Shown piece by piece: positions 46,834-58,452 of a stretch of DNA of 64,000 bases. A model generated the notes under the pieces. The model made no database searches. It saw only the letters and a program-made list of their open reading frames with translations, and was not told the DNA's origin. Numbering within the stretch: the first letter of the stretch is position 1; each line of letters begins with the position of its first letter. Made by a program: the position numbers and the translations under genes. The DNA comes from Icerya purchasi (lineage: Eukaryota; Arthropoda; Insecta; Hemiptera; Monophlebidae), in NCBI GenBank assembly GCA_039619475.1, contig CM077115.1, positions 179,448,695 through 179,512,694 on the forward strand, read 5' to 3'.

Positions 46834-49800
46834 CACTACGGCGAAGTACGTAAAATCATTACCGAAGGCGTAAAAGTTTACTTTTATTTCCTTACTCTAC
46901 ACTGTTATTTTTTCACAGTCTAATAGTTCCATGAACTTTGAAAGCTACTTCTTTATACTCTAAAAGTTTGTTTTTTTTTCAGCAGAGTAACTCTTCTTGC
47001 AATTTATCTATCGTCTCCCGTGTTTTCTCTTTTTGATGGGTAAAATTATCTGACAAACGTAATGAAATAGAAAAAAAAAAGTGTACCGGATAAGATTGAA
47101 TTCGAATGAAATCGAAAAAAAATATATTAAAAGTATATGCAATAAACAGGAGGAATGATAAAAGTAAAATAACTAAAAATGTCCGAGAAAGAACTTGTTG
47201 ATTGCGATAAAAACCCAAATTTATGGAATTAAGTGTAGCAATATTTATGAAGTAACAGACTCTGATGAAAAATTAAATATCAGACAGCGAAGCGCTACTA
47301 ATTCTAAGTTCGCAATAATTTATTTTTCGATAGTTTTTTTGTTTTTTTTTAATTATTATTTTTCTGTATTTTAATTGGTTTTCATGACTTTTCAGAAAAT
47401 GTATCATCATACCGCAATTGTCGAAGTCGTTATTCGTACGAGAGTAATAATCTTACTGTGTAGATTCAGAATACATCAGTAATAGTTCGATTAGGAGTCT
47501 GAGAATCGTTTTACAACATTTGTCCTGGAATAACTGAAGTTTGTCGGCAATGGATTTGATTACTGAACAAAGCAGCTGCATTATAGCCGGGCGAATAACA
47601 TTTTTGCAACGCGATAGTTTATTAAAAACGCTTTTTTCCGTGACTTTTCGAATTCATTATATTATTATTTTCGGTAATTAACGGCTAACATTTCGTAATA
47701 CTCTGTTAATCGTCAGAGCCGAAACTATACTGAGATAACACGGAAAAACCCAAACTATATATGACACGCCAAAACCCCTGTATAGTTAGTTTATTTTTTC
47801 TTTGCACACCTTTCGTTAAATCAAAATGATGAATTGTAAACAACGTAATATGAGTTTTGGTTAATTTGTTCAAAACTTTTTTTTTTTTGAGCCAATAATA
47901 TTCAAAGCTGCCACCGGAGGGGGAAACAGATGGGATACGGTGGCGTTATTTTCGTACAACGCTATCGCTTTTTGATGATCAAAGGTGCAACAGAGTACGT
48001 ATCAATAAAATTATTCGTTAAGCCGAAATTACGCATTTTTCAATTTATCCGGTGCCTTCATCGCTGTGCAGTTTCAATGAATTTTATTGAAATTGTTCAA
48101 AATTGAAATGAGGATAACTTTAGGGGATGAGAAATGGGGCAAAAAAAAAAAAAAAGAAAGAAAAATAGAGCTAGGATAAAACGTTGAATTTTAAATTTTT
48201 GTCCAGGCAATGAAGCTCTCCTCATGTGGAGGGAGTAAGCCTGAAATAATATTTTAGCAAGAAAATTTTATAATTTAATTTCTTTGCAAAAAGAAAAGAG
48301 GGAACATTTTTAAAGAAATATTGTGTTTTTTTCTTTAAATTATAGTTTTTAGTTAAGTCTGGGACGTAGTCCTCGATATTTTTGAAGTGAAATCAGTTTA
48401 AATTTAACAGGTATACCCTGAAACAAAGAAATAATCAACGATACGGCCAAAAGTTTAATTTGGGAAATAATGTTACGCAACACTAAACGAACGAATTGCG
48501 TAGTGAAGGAATTTTCGAAACCTTAAAAAAATGTCTGTTCCCTCATTATTCCGCACAGAACACCTGCATGCAGTACAAAGCCGAATAAAATGTATACGAA
48601 ATTTTACTACACGATGGATTTTTAATAGTAACAATTTTTCGACACAGTTGATGAACGCTTTCTAACCGAAATATATTCGACAGTGTATCGACCGTTGTTT
48701 CGATTCGGTCGAATTTTATTCCTTTCTTGTACTGCTAGCGTTCATTCGATCGCAGTTTATCCAGATAATACGAAGAGGAGGTCTGGCGAAGAAAATCCTC
48801 GTAGTGTTAAATTTAATTTGGCGGGATCGTAAGTCTTTGTTCGATTTGTCGCTATTTTTTCGGACCAAAGGTCAGTTATTTGATTTCGAGCCGGATGAAA
48901 TTCGAGAATACGAGAAAATTTGTCGGTTTACGCGAATTAATTATTTCCGTCCTATTCAGAAAAATCCCCCCCCCCCACATATAAGCAATGTAGAAAAGTA
49001 ATAATTGCGCCTTTCAGTTCGATTAGCGTCTATTCAACCGAGTAGATCGCCTTTTGGTTCCGTAATTATCGGCTAATATTTGAGCATTTATTCGAATAAA
49101 CGTTTTAAATTGAAAAGTTACGTAAACTGGCGATTCATTATTGAATCCGCTTCTTTTTAATTTTTTATGTGAATAACTGGAAGTCGCTTATTATCTTAAT
49201 TACGATGATTATACGGCCCGATAAATGAATCTCGGATTATATCAAGCACCCGCAATGTACACCTTTAGTTAATTAAGTGGCTGCTAAGAAGGGTTGTAAG
49301 TCCATGTGTCCGTTTAAGGGCTTACGAATTCTGCCAACGTTGTCTGTCCACCTACGATTTCGACGAATAGGTCGTACGGCTGTTTAGCATTCACAGTGTA
49401 TTTTACCTTTTCATGTTTCTTGTCCGACCTGTCGGAAGTTTGCTGACCACAGTTAGCCGATTTCTGTTTATCGCAATATGTGGGAAAAAATTTTCCACCT
49501 ATTAACGATGGTCCTAGGACCCCGGCGTCGTTCTACCGCTAGGAAACTCTCCGCTGAGGCTTGTCCCCGGTAATCTTTATCGCCGCACGCAGTATGTGAC
49601 GCGAATAATTTATCCGCCTACCTCCGACGGTTCCGGCATCTATTTAATATTATTTTTTTGTTTTTCTCTCCATTCGATATTTCTTCTATAGCTGCCTGTC
49701 CATTTCGAAAATTTTAGCTGTTGTCGATTTAGTTGCCGAACAATAGCTATTACGATGACAGTTGTTTTATCGATTAGGGACACCTGTAATTACACGTCTA

Positions 49801-51445
49801 ATTACCGCGCACCAAATAAAATTACGAAAAAAACCTCGATCTACTATAGTCTCGCTTATAAATAATTTTACTATTTCTAATTAACGTATACTATCGCTTT
49901 TTCTATGTGTTAATTATATTTTAAGAAAAGATTCTTTGGAATACTCAAATCTTCGCAAAAGTTCGATTATGAAATTAAACGAGATAAAATAGTTTTCGAA
50001 TAGGATAATTGTAAAAAGCAGACCGGAATTTGCGATGGAAAATGAATCGAAATTAAGCTGAAAATTTGTAAGATTTGAAACTTTCTAAAACAGTAATAAA
50101 TGTAAAAATCATCATCTGCTGAAATTCGTATCCGACTGAACTGGTTGCACATTCATAGCTACTGCTGAGGGTGGGTGCGAAAATAGTTGATGATTCCAAT
50201 CCTGGAAGAGCAAATGCGATCAAAATGATGATGACATTCGATCCATTATGCTGACAAGCGACCAAAGTCACAGGCCACCTTGCGTGCAGAAATTCAGCTA
50301 AAGGCTTCTAGCTAACCAGGTCTACCTCCGTCACCGTCTTTCCATCGCTGCAGGACTTGAGATGTGCAGCTTGCAGTGCGCGAAATTATCGAGAAAGCGG
50401 TTGCACATCCGCAATCGCGTCTGCGAGTATTAAACGATGCCAGTTCCAATGTGGTAGGCCGAAGCACAACAATCGGAGCAATCGCAATACGACTAGACAT
50501 AAGGACAGTTGAATTCGGACCGTATAATGAAGTTATTTATTTATTTATTTATTTGATAATTTAATGGTTAGTATCTTGAATGTTATTGACTGCACAAGTG
50601 AGGTTGTTATCTCCACTTGCCTCCTTCCGCATTTATCGTCGCCCAACTATGTTGCTTGACTTAACAGGTCCGCCACGGGAAGGCTGCAGATAGGAGTTAG
50701 TGCAAATGGTGAGTGACACCACTTCTGGCGTCATACCCGTATGAGAGTAGAAAACTACTCACTCCGGTAACTCACTACACGCCTCATTTGGACTCAAATG
50801 TAAACAAATAAGGAAACGATAAATATATACGGATAATGTGATAAATAAAAGGAATTCATTTCAGTAAAATGTACGTCGAAAATTAGACGGTTAAAATTAT
50901 TTATACTTTAATCTGAAATAAATGATCGCAGGCTGTATTGTTCAACGAATTTAGTAACGTTGGTTGTATCGTTTATTCGCTTAAATTTTAATATGCGCCT
51001 GCAATCGGTATTACCCCCCCCCCCCGCCCCCCAAAAAATATATATATATATAGCCAGACGTAATTCGTCATCGGGCGAAGTACATAATTTTAACTAAAAT
51101 ATATTTAACTATATAACGTACTTAAAAGGATGCGTGTGTGAATTACATTCTCGAATTTGTTTTACGAGAAAAGCCAAATAATAATTCTGACGGTAGAAAA
51201 GAATCCCGATCGCAGCCCCCCCCCCGTTGTGAAATAATGTTTCGCCCTACTGGGAGGAAAATTACTTAAGAAATATTCAAGTTACAAGGTTGTAGCTTTC
51301 GCGCGCGTAAAATATTAATTTAGCTATTTTTTTATTTACAGAACGTCCGGAAATTGCAACGAAAGTTTCACCCTTCTCCCCATTTATACGATGTATACGC
51401 GTTAAGCATTTGAGAAATCCGAATTCGGCTGTTCTCAGAGTTATT
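46833..51445. other. No gene recognised
   Basis: A long stretch of AT-rich DNA with short frames (46979-47218 minus, 48804-49001 plus, 50053-50271 minus, 50364-50564 plus), none with a recognisable domain. It has a (TTTA)n run at 50533-50555 and C-runs at about 48967-48975, 51012-51024 and 51218-51226. Confidence 0.45.
50533..50555. repeat. (TTTA)n microsatellite
   Basis: Five to six tandem TTTA units. Confidence 0.88.
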
Positions 51446-51458
51446 ATATCTGTTAATT

Positions 51459-51941
51459 TTTTTTTTTTTTATTTTTTGGGCGCGCCAGCGGCATTGACCC
51501 AACAACAAGAAAACTAAGCTAATAAATTAAATAATTAAGCGGTCCGAAATGGACGCAACAAAGGACAGCAGTGCGGACACCACAGAAGATGAAGGAAAGG
51601 AGAGGATAAAGGAAGAGTTATAGGGAGTAGGGAGACCTAATGTCAGGAGCTGACTGTATAAAAGGTAGCGTTCGTTACGAAGAGCAGGACACTCAAAGAA
51701 AATGTGATTAGCATCACATGTACGAGGAGGATCACAATCGTGGAGAGAACAATCAGGAGAAGGCGATAGAGCAAATCGAAAGCGAGAGGAAGGGAGGAGA
51801 GAATGATTGATCCGGAGACGAATTAGGGAGACAATGGAAGAGCGACGACTGAGAGGAATAGAATGGAACCAAGACAGGAAACGAGGAATTGGCTGATTGA
51901 AACGGTAATGAGAATTAGGATTAGAAAATAGGGAGGGATAA
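51459..51941 (-). mobile_element. Family B non-LTR retrotransposon, 3' end insertion (copy B6)
   Basis: Starting at the plus-strand T-run (51457-51477), the complement carries the family B 3' UTR (GCCGCTGGCGCGCCC) and a C-terminal coding part that aligns base for base with 62098-62569 of copy B7, ending at the codons for YPSLF. It is a 5'-truncated insertion. Direct repeats ATATCTGTTAATT at 51446-51458 and 51942-51954 flank it; the last T residues of the left repeat merge with the T-run. The sequence is very close to B7, so both are fairly young. Confidence 0.92.
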
Positions 51942-51978
51942 ATATCTGTTAATTACACTGATTGTTTATATTTATTGT

Positions 51979-52209
51979 ACAGTAAGCAACATTTTAAATA
52001 CACCACTACAAACAATTATTTAATTTTTATTAAATACCCGACGCGTTTCGAAGACATTATTATAATATATAAATTTAACGAAGACAGTGACTGAAAATAT
52101 TTAAATTTATATATTATAATAACTCCCGTGATCATGTCGAAACGCGTCGGCTATTTAATAAAAATTAAGTAATTGTTTGTAGCGGTGTATTTAAAATTTT
52201 ACTTACTGT
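51979..52209. repeat. Near-perfect palindrome with about 100-base arms
   Basis: The left arm (51979-52078) starts ACAGTAAGCAACATTTTAAA, and the right arm (52101-52209) read on the other strand starts ACAGTAAGTAAAATTTTAAA. Both continue with ATACACC(A/G)CTACAAACAATT, TATTAAATA(C/G)CCGACGCG, TTTCGA and ATTATAATATATAAATTTAA. They differ at a few positions and by an extra segment of about 14 bases (CATGATCACGGGAG region) in the right arm. The loop is only about 22 bases. It could be a fold-back MITE or the tail-to-tail remains of a repeat-bounded element. Confidence 0.88.
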
Positions 52210-53989
52210 TCTCAGTTTTATCGATTTGCGATTACATATGGACGCTAAATAACAGGGCCGCTATAATCAGAGTGTGGCATTTTTAATGGGAACGCGATTC
52301 CTAACGATTTTTTTTTCCCTTTTTTTTTGTGTTTAAAAATGTATTTTTTACAGATGGGTACGGATGGGCTGAATTTTAAGCGCTGTTTGTAACGTTAATT
52401 CTGCACTGTGAACGAAGCGTACGTTGCAAAGTGTTGAGAAATGATAATTCATATTTATAAATATAGCGGAGGAACAGTGTCACAAAATCTTTAATCATTA
52501 AAAACTACTCTTTGATTTACGCAGGTATATTAGAATTAATTATTTCGTTATATATTGGTAGAATTCTCGCTTTACTCTACGTTTAATATTGGTTAGAAAA
52601 AAATCAGTTTTTACCTTGTGCTTTTCAATTTTTGAATTTAATTTTGGATCGGTTTTTTCGTTATAAATTTAAATATCGGTATTACATCGAGCTCTATATT
52701 CGAAGGAAATTTAATATCTTAGTTGTAATTGTATTTACACACACTGTATGAAGACTGAATTTCGAAACATATGCTATGTAATCTTATATATAAAAAGAAA
52801 ATATCGAATGGTAATGTTGAACTATCGAAAATCTGCATCTAATAAAAGTCGATTTTGCGGAGATTAATAAGAATATAGAATGAAAAAAGGATTTTACGCT
52901 TATTTTGCTTGCAGACTTTAAATTTACGCCAGGTGAAAATAATATTGGCGGTAAAATAAATCTGAATGGAGATAACTTTGTTTTTATATAAAAACAAACT
53001 AAGAGATTAAATGAAAAAAATTTCATTTGTTAAATTTTTGTTTGAGAATTAATAAATTAATCCGTTTCGATTCCGTGATTCATCGCTTGTTCCTTGGCTA
53101 ACCACGAAAACAGTTTTAAAGTTTTATATTTTAGTCGAATAGGAAACGCATCTCTTCAAAAATGTTCGTAACCAGCGCGCCTAATGATCTACAATGTATT
53201 TCATACATGTTTTTTATTGTTTTGTTATTTGTTTAACTATTTATTTATTTATTTTTAAACTGCTGTCTTTAGAACTTCACTCGAATCTAAACTACCGCGG
53301 GATTCTTCTGGTTCTCAAAATAGCTAAAAATAAAAAGTCGGGTGATTCGAGAGATTACTGCGTAATTACCTGTAGCTCATCAAATCACCGAACGGAGATC
53401 AATTAATCCCCAGTTCTATTGCTAATAAACGATTTATCGCTAACAGAAAAAGAAAAAAAATCCAATTGATTATTATTGTAATTTTGCGATTGAGATCAGT
53501 TCCCATAATTGAAAACAATAATCATTGTAATAATGCATGGATAACGCGTATTTTTCTTCATTTGTTGATTTTATTGTTTTTTTTTTTCGAGGGCGCATTT
53601 TTTAACAATGGCAAATTTCTTTAGAATACCATTTTGTTCGCATAAAATGCATTGTACGCCGGTAAAAAAAAAATTATCCCTACTACAAGTTTATCGATTT
53701 GAATTATTTTTAACACTGATTTTTTATTCGTTTATTGTTTTATTTTCATCTCCCGATATTTTTTTCTCACTCTTACATCCTTTCTTTTTACTAGCCATAA
53801 TTTTGGGCGTTTTTTTGTTTAATGATCCTCTGGGAAATTGATCGAACAAAAATTTACAAAATTTTTATTTATACTCGCGCGGAGCGATTATTTATTTACT
53901 CGATTAACGGAATTAATTCTGCACCGTTTAGTTTCAAATCGAAAAAATTATAGATACCGCAAGAGTGACGTTCATATATATATATATAC
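52210..53989. other. No gene recognised
   Basis: Frames at 52784-53026 (minus), 53194-53406 and 53608-53841 (plus) are hydrophobic and AT-driven, without domain or splice context. Confidence 0.4.
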
Positions 53990-54125
53990 CAATGGCGGAT
54001 CCACGGGAGGGGATAGGGGACATCCTCCCCCCAAAGAACCAATGTCTCTATGAAAAAATTTGTTATAACAGAGAAACTTTTTTTTTTTTTTTTTTTTTTT
54101 ATAATACTAAATTTACAAATATAAA

Positions 54126-54169
54126 TCTAGGCGCCGTGTGTAACTACCTGGGCTATTACGGCACCTAGA
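54126..54169 (-). other. 3' UTR hairpin of family A (copy A3)
   Basis: On the minus strand TCTAGGTGCCGT pairs with ACACGGCGCCTAGA, a stem of about 12 base pairs with one G-U. The loop has AATAGCCCAGGTAGTTAC. Copies A1 (about 2666-2704) and A2 (about 44127-44173) keep the loop but have decayed stems. Confidence 0.75.
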
Positions 54170-54180
54170 CTCACTTGAAA

Positions 54181-56559
54181 TTACAGAAGGCGGTGCAGTC
54201 TGTTCGATGCTGCAAAATTCAACACTGCCCGAACACAATCCGGGTAGTTCGACAACAGACGGTGGGGTGAGGTATGACTAGAAGTACGGGAAGTATGCCG
54301 GCACCATTTCAGCAGATGATCTATAGTTGGTGAGGCCATGAACCCGCACAGAGGGCAAGTGACCGGAGGGGGAGCTCCTTCAAAGACGTGATTGTGTGAT
54401 AGTGCAGTGTGCCCCAGACGCAGTCTCGATAGGATCGAGAAATCCCTACGTATGACGGGGAACGGCGGCCACCATGGGTCGGTGTCCGACTTTATGGATC
54501 TGAGCCAGGTTGTTTGTTCTGACCATAGTTTGCTCCACTCCTCGGCAAAGTGCATCAGAAAGACTGATGCGCCAAAACGAGGCAGTAAGGCGTTAAACGG
54601 CATCGGGCTAGATAGAGTTGCTTTAGCAGCCAAGTCAACCCGCTCATTGCCGGGAACCCCAACATGACCAGGAACCCATAAGAATGTGACATATACCTCA
54701 GATCGTGAAAGTTGGAATAGGAGGTTTTTTATTTTAATTATTAGAGAGTTGCAACTGTCTGGACTCTGGATGGCTTTTATAGATTGAAGTGAGTCTGTAA
54801 TCAGAAGGGCATTTTGAGACGCTGGGTTGGAAGAATATGTCTCAAGGCAAAGAAGGATCCTAAACATTTCTGCCTCTAAAGTAGAGTAGTAGTCGTTTAG
54901 GCGCTCGGTGCACATTACGCCTCCAATTTCATAAGCGCATGCAGTTAGTGAAGGAAAATTAGTGGAACTCGCTTTATCTGTATACATGTGTATGTAGTTA
55001 GGGAAGGAGGCGAGTTTATTTGATACTACTTGAGCCATGGGTATAGAAAGGTTAGATGCTCCTAAGAGATCTGCTAAAGATATGTTCATAGATGTTGAGA
55101 CATGAATCCAGGGCGCTAAAGCGGTCGGATTAACATGGTGATCGCTCCAATTTATGCCTACCTTAGAAAGAAAAGTTAAAGCCTTGACCAATGGATCGCC
55201 AGGAAAGGATGGGAATGGGATTTGCGAGTTACTGGTGGAAAAATGATCTGGTAAGGAATAACGAAAAGAATCTCGAAAGGTGAGATAATCGCGAATAATA
55301 GATAAAAGAGGAAGGCCCACCAAAGCACAAACGCCCAACGAAGGAGAAGTTCGGTGCGCCCCAAGTATGATATGTAAAGAAGTATTATGGATAGGATCGA
55401 TAGATTTTAGAAGAGTTTTATTAGCCGAAGAATACACCTGACACCCGTATGACAGTTTACTCAGGATAAGAGCTTTGTATACTGATAACAGCAATTTTGG
55501 ATCTATATTGTACTTGTGGTTGGATAAACATTTCAAGATGGACAAGGATTTCATGCAACTACGCTTAAAGATAGACATGTGTGGAGCCCACGATAATCTC
55601 TCATCGAACGTTAGACCCAGAAACTTTATGGAAGGAAGGAATGGGATAGGTACATGTTTTAGGTAGAGGATGATATCAGGATTGGAAATAGGACGACGCT
55701 TCTGTAGGAATTCGACACATGCAGTTTTTGAGGATGAGAAATCCAAGCCATTCTTTTCCGCCCAGTTTTGTAATCTATTGATCGTTGACTGTAGGATAGA
55801 CATCGCATTAGCGGGGAAGTTTGAAGGAAGAGATATGTTAAGGTCATCAATGAACAAACGGGCTGTTACCGGCGGCCTTATGCACTCTGCTATATCGTTT
55901 ATATAAAGGATAAACAAGGTTACGCTTAAACGCGAACCCTGTGGAATTCCATTTTCAGTCGTGAAGGATGAAGATACTGAAGAGCCTATTCTTACTTGAA
56001 TAGTTCTATCAGTGAGGAAGCTCTGGATAAAATTGCCCATATTACCGCTAATTCCGGCGTTCTTCAGCTTTTTAAGCACTCCATATCGCCAAATGCGGTC
56101 GTAAGCTTTCTCTATGTCAAAAAAGACTGAGTAGAGATGCTGTGAACTACTGTGGGCTGTTAGGATTTGCCTTTGTAGGCTAAGAAGATGAACGAGTGCA
56201 GATTTATATTTTCGGTCGCCTGCTTGGATTGGAGAAAGGATTTTCTTGGATTCAAGATAGAAATAGAGGCGTCGGTTCACCATTTTCTCCATTACCTCAG
56301 AAAGGACTGAGATCAACGAGATGGGTCTATAGCTTTGCGGAAGGAAGGGGTTTTTGTTCGACTTGACAATCGGAATAAGGAGAGTTGTTTTTAAGGATTG
56401 TGGGATAAAACCAGAAGACCAAATTTGGTTATAGATGCCGAGCAGGAATAATCTAGCAGATGTAGGAAGATGTTTGAGCATAAAGGAATGTATAGAATCC
56501 ACTCCAGGTGCGCTATTCCTTATGTTGCAGTTTAGTTGATAATTTAACCCGTGGATTAA
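54181..56559 (-). CDS. Family A reverse transcriptase-RNase H polyprotein, 5'-truncated
   Basis: About 793 open codons, with no start of its own: the frame is open from the 5' junction and the ATG at 56500 is internal. Order of domains: RT N-terminus NSAPGVDSIHSFML (PG-D block), fingers QSYRPISLISVLSEVMEKMV, palm VFFDIEKAYDRIW, grip GIPQGSRLSVTLF and catalytic FIDDLNISL, where FIDD stands for the usual YADD. The thumb contains FLGLTFDERLSWAPH. RNase H follows with its full D-E-D-D set: MYTDKAS, TLEAEMF, LITDSLQS and GNERVDLAA. The C-terminal CPLCGFMASPTIDHLLKWCR is a zinc-knuckle-like motif. Reverse transcription and removal of the RNA template would be its role at the chromosomal target. Without an endonuclease it is probably a dead copy whose frame has not yet decayed. 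Confidence 0.93.
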   Translation of the reverse strand, partial: LIHGLNYQLNCNIRNSAPGVDSIHSFMLKHLPTSARLFLLGIYNQIWSSGFIPQSLKTTLLIPIVKSNKNPFLPQSYRPISLISVLSEVMEKMVNRRLYFYLESKKILSPIQAGDRKYKSALVHLLSLQRQILTAHSSSQHLYSVFFDIEKAYDRIWRYGVLKKLKNAGISGNMGNFIQSFLTDRTIQVRIGSSVSSSFTTENGIPQGSRLSVTLFILYINDIAECIRPPVTARLFIDDLNISLPSNFPANAMSILQSTINRLQNWAEKNGLDFSSSKTACVEFLQKRRPISNPDIILYLKHVPIPFLPSIKFLGLTFDERLSWAPHMSIFKRSCMKSLSILKCLSNHKYNIDPKLLLSVYKALILSKLSYGCQVYSSANKTLLKSIDPIHNTSLHIILGAHRTSPSLGVCALVGLPLLSIIRDYLTFRDSFRYSLPDHFSTSNSQIPFPSFPGDPLVKALTFLSKVGINWSDHHVNPTALAPWIHVSTSMNISLADLLGASNLSIPMAQVVSNKLASFPNYIHMYTDKASSTNFPSLTACAYEIGGVMCTERLNDYYSTLEAEMFRILLCLETYSSNPASQNALLITDSLQSIKAIQSPDSCNSLIIKIKNLLFQLSRSEVYVTFLWVPGHVGVPGNERVDLAAKATLSSPMPFNALLPRFGASVFLMHFAEEWSKLWSEQTTWLRSIKSDTDPWWPPFPVIRRDFSILSRLRLGHTALSHNHVFEGAPPPVTCPLCGFMASPTIDHLLKWCRHTSRTSSHTSPHRLLSNYPDCVRAVLNFAASNRLHRLL

Positions 56560-56590
56560 AGAAACTTAATTTATGCTATAAAAGATTTGT

Positions 56591-56631
56591 ATGAATTTTA
56601 CATCTATGAATTTTACATCTATGAATTTTAA
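56591..56631. repeat. Three tandem copies of a 15-base unit
   Basis: ATGAATTTTACATCT is repeated almost three times inside the hAT-like element. The sister copy at 58141-58775 has a single diverged unit here, so the expansion is specific to this copy. Confidence 0.85.
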
Positions 56632-57133
56632 TAATTAATATTTAATATTGTTTTCTAGTAAAACTATTAATGTTCCTTTTTTATTCTATTTTAAACGCAG
56701 CTGTCATCGATCTTTTGCCTTTTTCTATTTATTTTCAATTTTTATTTTGTAATGCAAATGAAAATAGAATTCAATGAGAAATATATACTATATTTAAACT
56801 TGCTCATGAACAAAGAATTCAGATCGGATTACTAACAAAAATAAAGAAGAAATGTAAAGTCTGGTTAGAAATACTATCTTTCTTACTATTTCTAAACTAC
56901 CATTTTTGCTAGAATTTTATAATTTCGTTTTATTTTTTTCATAACTAAAAATAAACTTAAATTTAAATTAAAAATTGTAATAATTATGTATTTTTAAAAC
57001 ATTTTTAAATTTCTATAATTTGATTTTCTTTATGAAACAAGGGGTATCTTTCAAATCTACTGCTTGCCATAAAAAAATTTACGTAATTATGTAATTTCCC
57101 CGACCATAAAATATCTCTCTGGATCTGCCCCTG

Positions 57134-58140
57134 TATATACACATATATAGATTTGTTCGAATTGAGATGGTATTGAAAGTTCGAAAAATTTCCGGACCAT
57201 CACTTCTAGAACCGGTGACTTTTACGCTAATGATTTTTTTTTTCTTTTTTTTTTTTTTTTCCGTTCTCGAACAATTTGCCAAACGGACGAAAAGCTGATT
57301 GCAGTAATAGGCGGACATGTTTGCCGTGTCGTCCGGTTTCCAATTGCGAGATACGTCGTCGGTTTCCTGTTTGGTAGTGGTAATTATTAATTTGGTATCC
57401 GGTCTTTACGGTACACGTGTAAATAAAGGGAGGCAGAAGTGGTCAACTTAATGAAATGAAATGGAGGATATCTTTCGAGTGTTGTAGTTTGCGGAGCGAT
57501 AGCTTATTGCGGGCTAGAATAAAACAATTTGTTAAACGAGCGTTGGAAGTCTGAGCATTATTTCTTTATTATTCTCCGGGAATAAGATACAGTGTGTTTT
57601 CGTTGCAGCGGTTATGTAGGGTGTTCGAACAGATGGAGGCTGCACTGAATAGTGTCAAGTCGAGCTGGGGTCGCATTGTTTCCTGAAAATGGACGAACCA
57701 GAGCCGATGGGAATTTCCAACAGCGGTGGCCGAAATTCTTCTTCTGACTCGGCTGAGATATATAAATTTCGACGGCGTACCGCTCTCCAGATTCGATGCG
57801 GCTATTTCCGATTCGATCGGGTCTACTCGACGGAATTAACTGAAAACCAAATCGAGTACACGTCAGCTCGTTCTTATTCAGTTTGTTTATCAACCTCTTC
57901 CAAATGATAAATTTAATTCCGGTATCCTCCCTCTTTCTGTTACTTTCTGCCTATTTGCTAAAATCCGATCATTATTCGTTTTTTGATAACTGTCGTTTCT
58001 GTTTTTACGAGATGCTAAGTCGGTTTTCAACTCCAGCGATCCGGCTAGAGCAGCAGGCAACCCTGTTTAAAATTATTGCCGGCTTTTCCTTGGTACCGAT
58101 GAGCAGTTGTTCACATGAATTCAATTAAACACCAAAGACC
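57134..58140. other. No gene recognised between two hAT-like copies
   Basis: Frames at 57612-57893 (minus) and 57689-57907, 57883-58128 (plus) overlap each other and carry no domain that I recognise. A T-run lies at about 57235-57260. Confidence 0.4.
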
Positions 58141-58420
58141 CAGTGGCAGATCCCGGGGGGGGGGGGATCAAAAAATCCTCGATGAAAATTTTTTTTACAA
58201 CAGAGAAACTTAATTTATACTATAATAAAATTTTTATAAATGGTATACCTGTGAATTTAATTATAACTAATATTTAATACTGTTTTCTAGTAAAAGTATT
58301 AATGTTACGTTTTTATTCTGTTTTAAATGCAACTACCGTCGATCTTTTGTCTTTTTTATGTATTTTTAATTTTTATTTTGCAATTATAATTAAAAATAGT
58401 TCAATGAGAAATATTTATAC

Positions 58421-58452
<32 letters not shown>

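Larger units (their letters stand above)
54080..56559 (-). mobile_element. I-like non-LTR retrotransposon family A, best preserved copy (A3)
   Basis: A 5'-truncated insertion running from an A-tail (T-run at 54077-54100 on the plus strand) to a sharp 5' end at about 56559. It is flanked by AGAAACTT at 54072-54079 and 56560-56567. It contains one long open frame (54181-56559) and a 3' UTR with a strong hairpin (54126-54169). It has few visible lesions, so it is the youngest A copy in the window, but it lacks its promoter, ORF1, the endonuclease and the RT N-terminus. Confidence 0.93.
53990..57133 (+). mobile_element. hAT-like short DNA transposon, split by family A copy A3
   Basis: The left end CAATGGCGGATCCACGGGAG (53990-54009) is inverted as CAGGGGCAGATCCAGAGAG at the right end (reading back from 57133). 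The segments 53990-54079 and 56568-57133 line up with the continuous copy at 58141-58775, so the element was about 650 bases before copy A3 landed in it. TATATAC directly flanks both ends (53983-53989 and 57134-57140), compatible with an hAT-like duplication of 7-8 bases, though the left flank is a TA microsatellite. No transposase is encoded. The CAGNGGC-GATC-type termini are the reason for the hAT suggestion. Confidence 0.7.

Noticed and set aside
54392..55906. Plus-strand frames within 54181-56559
   Set aside because: They are antisense shadows of the family A RT-RNase H frame.
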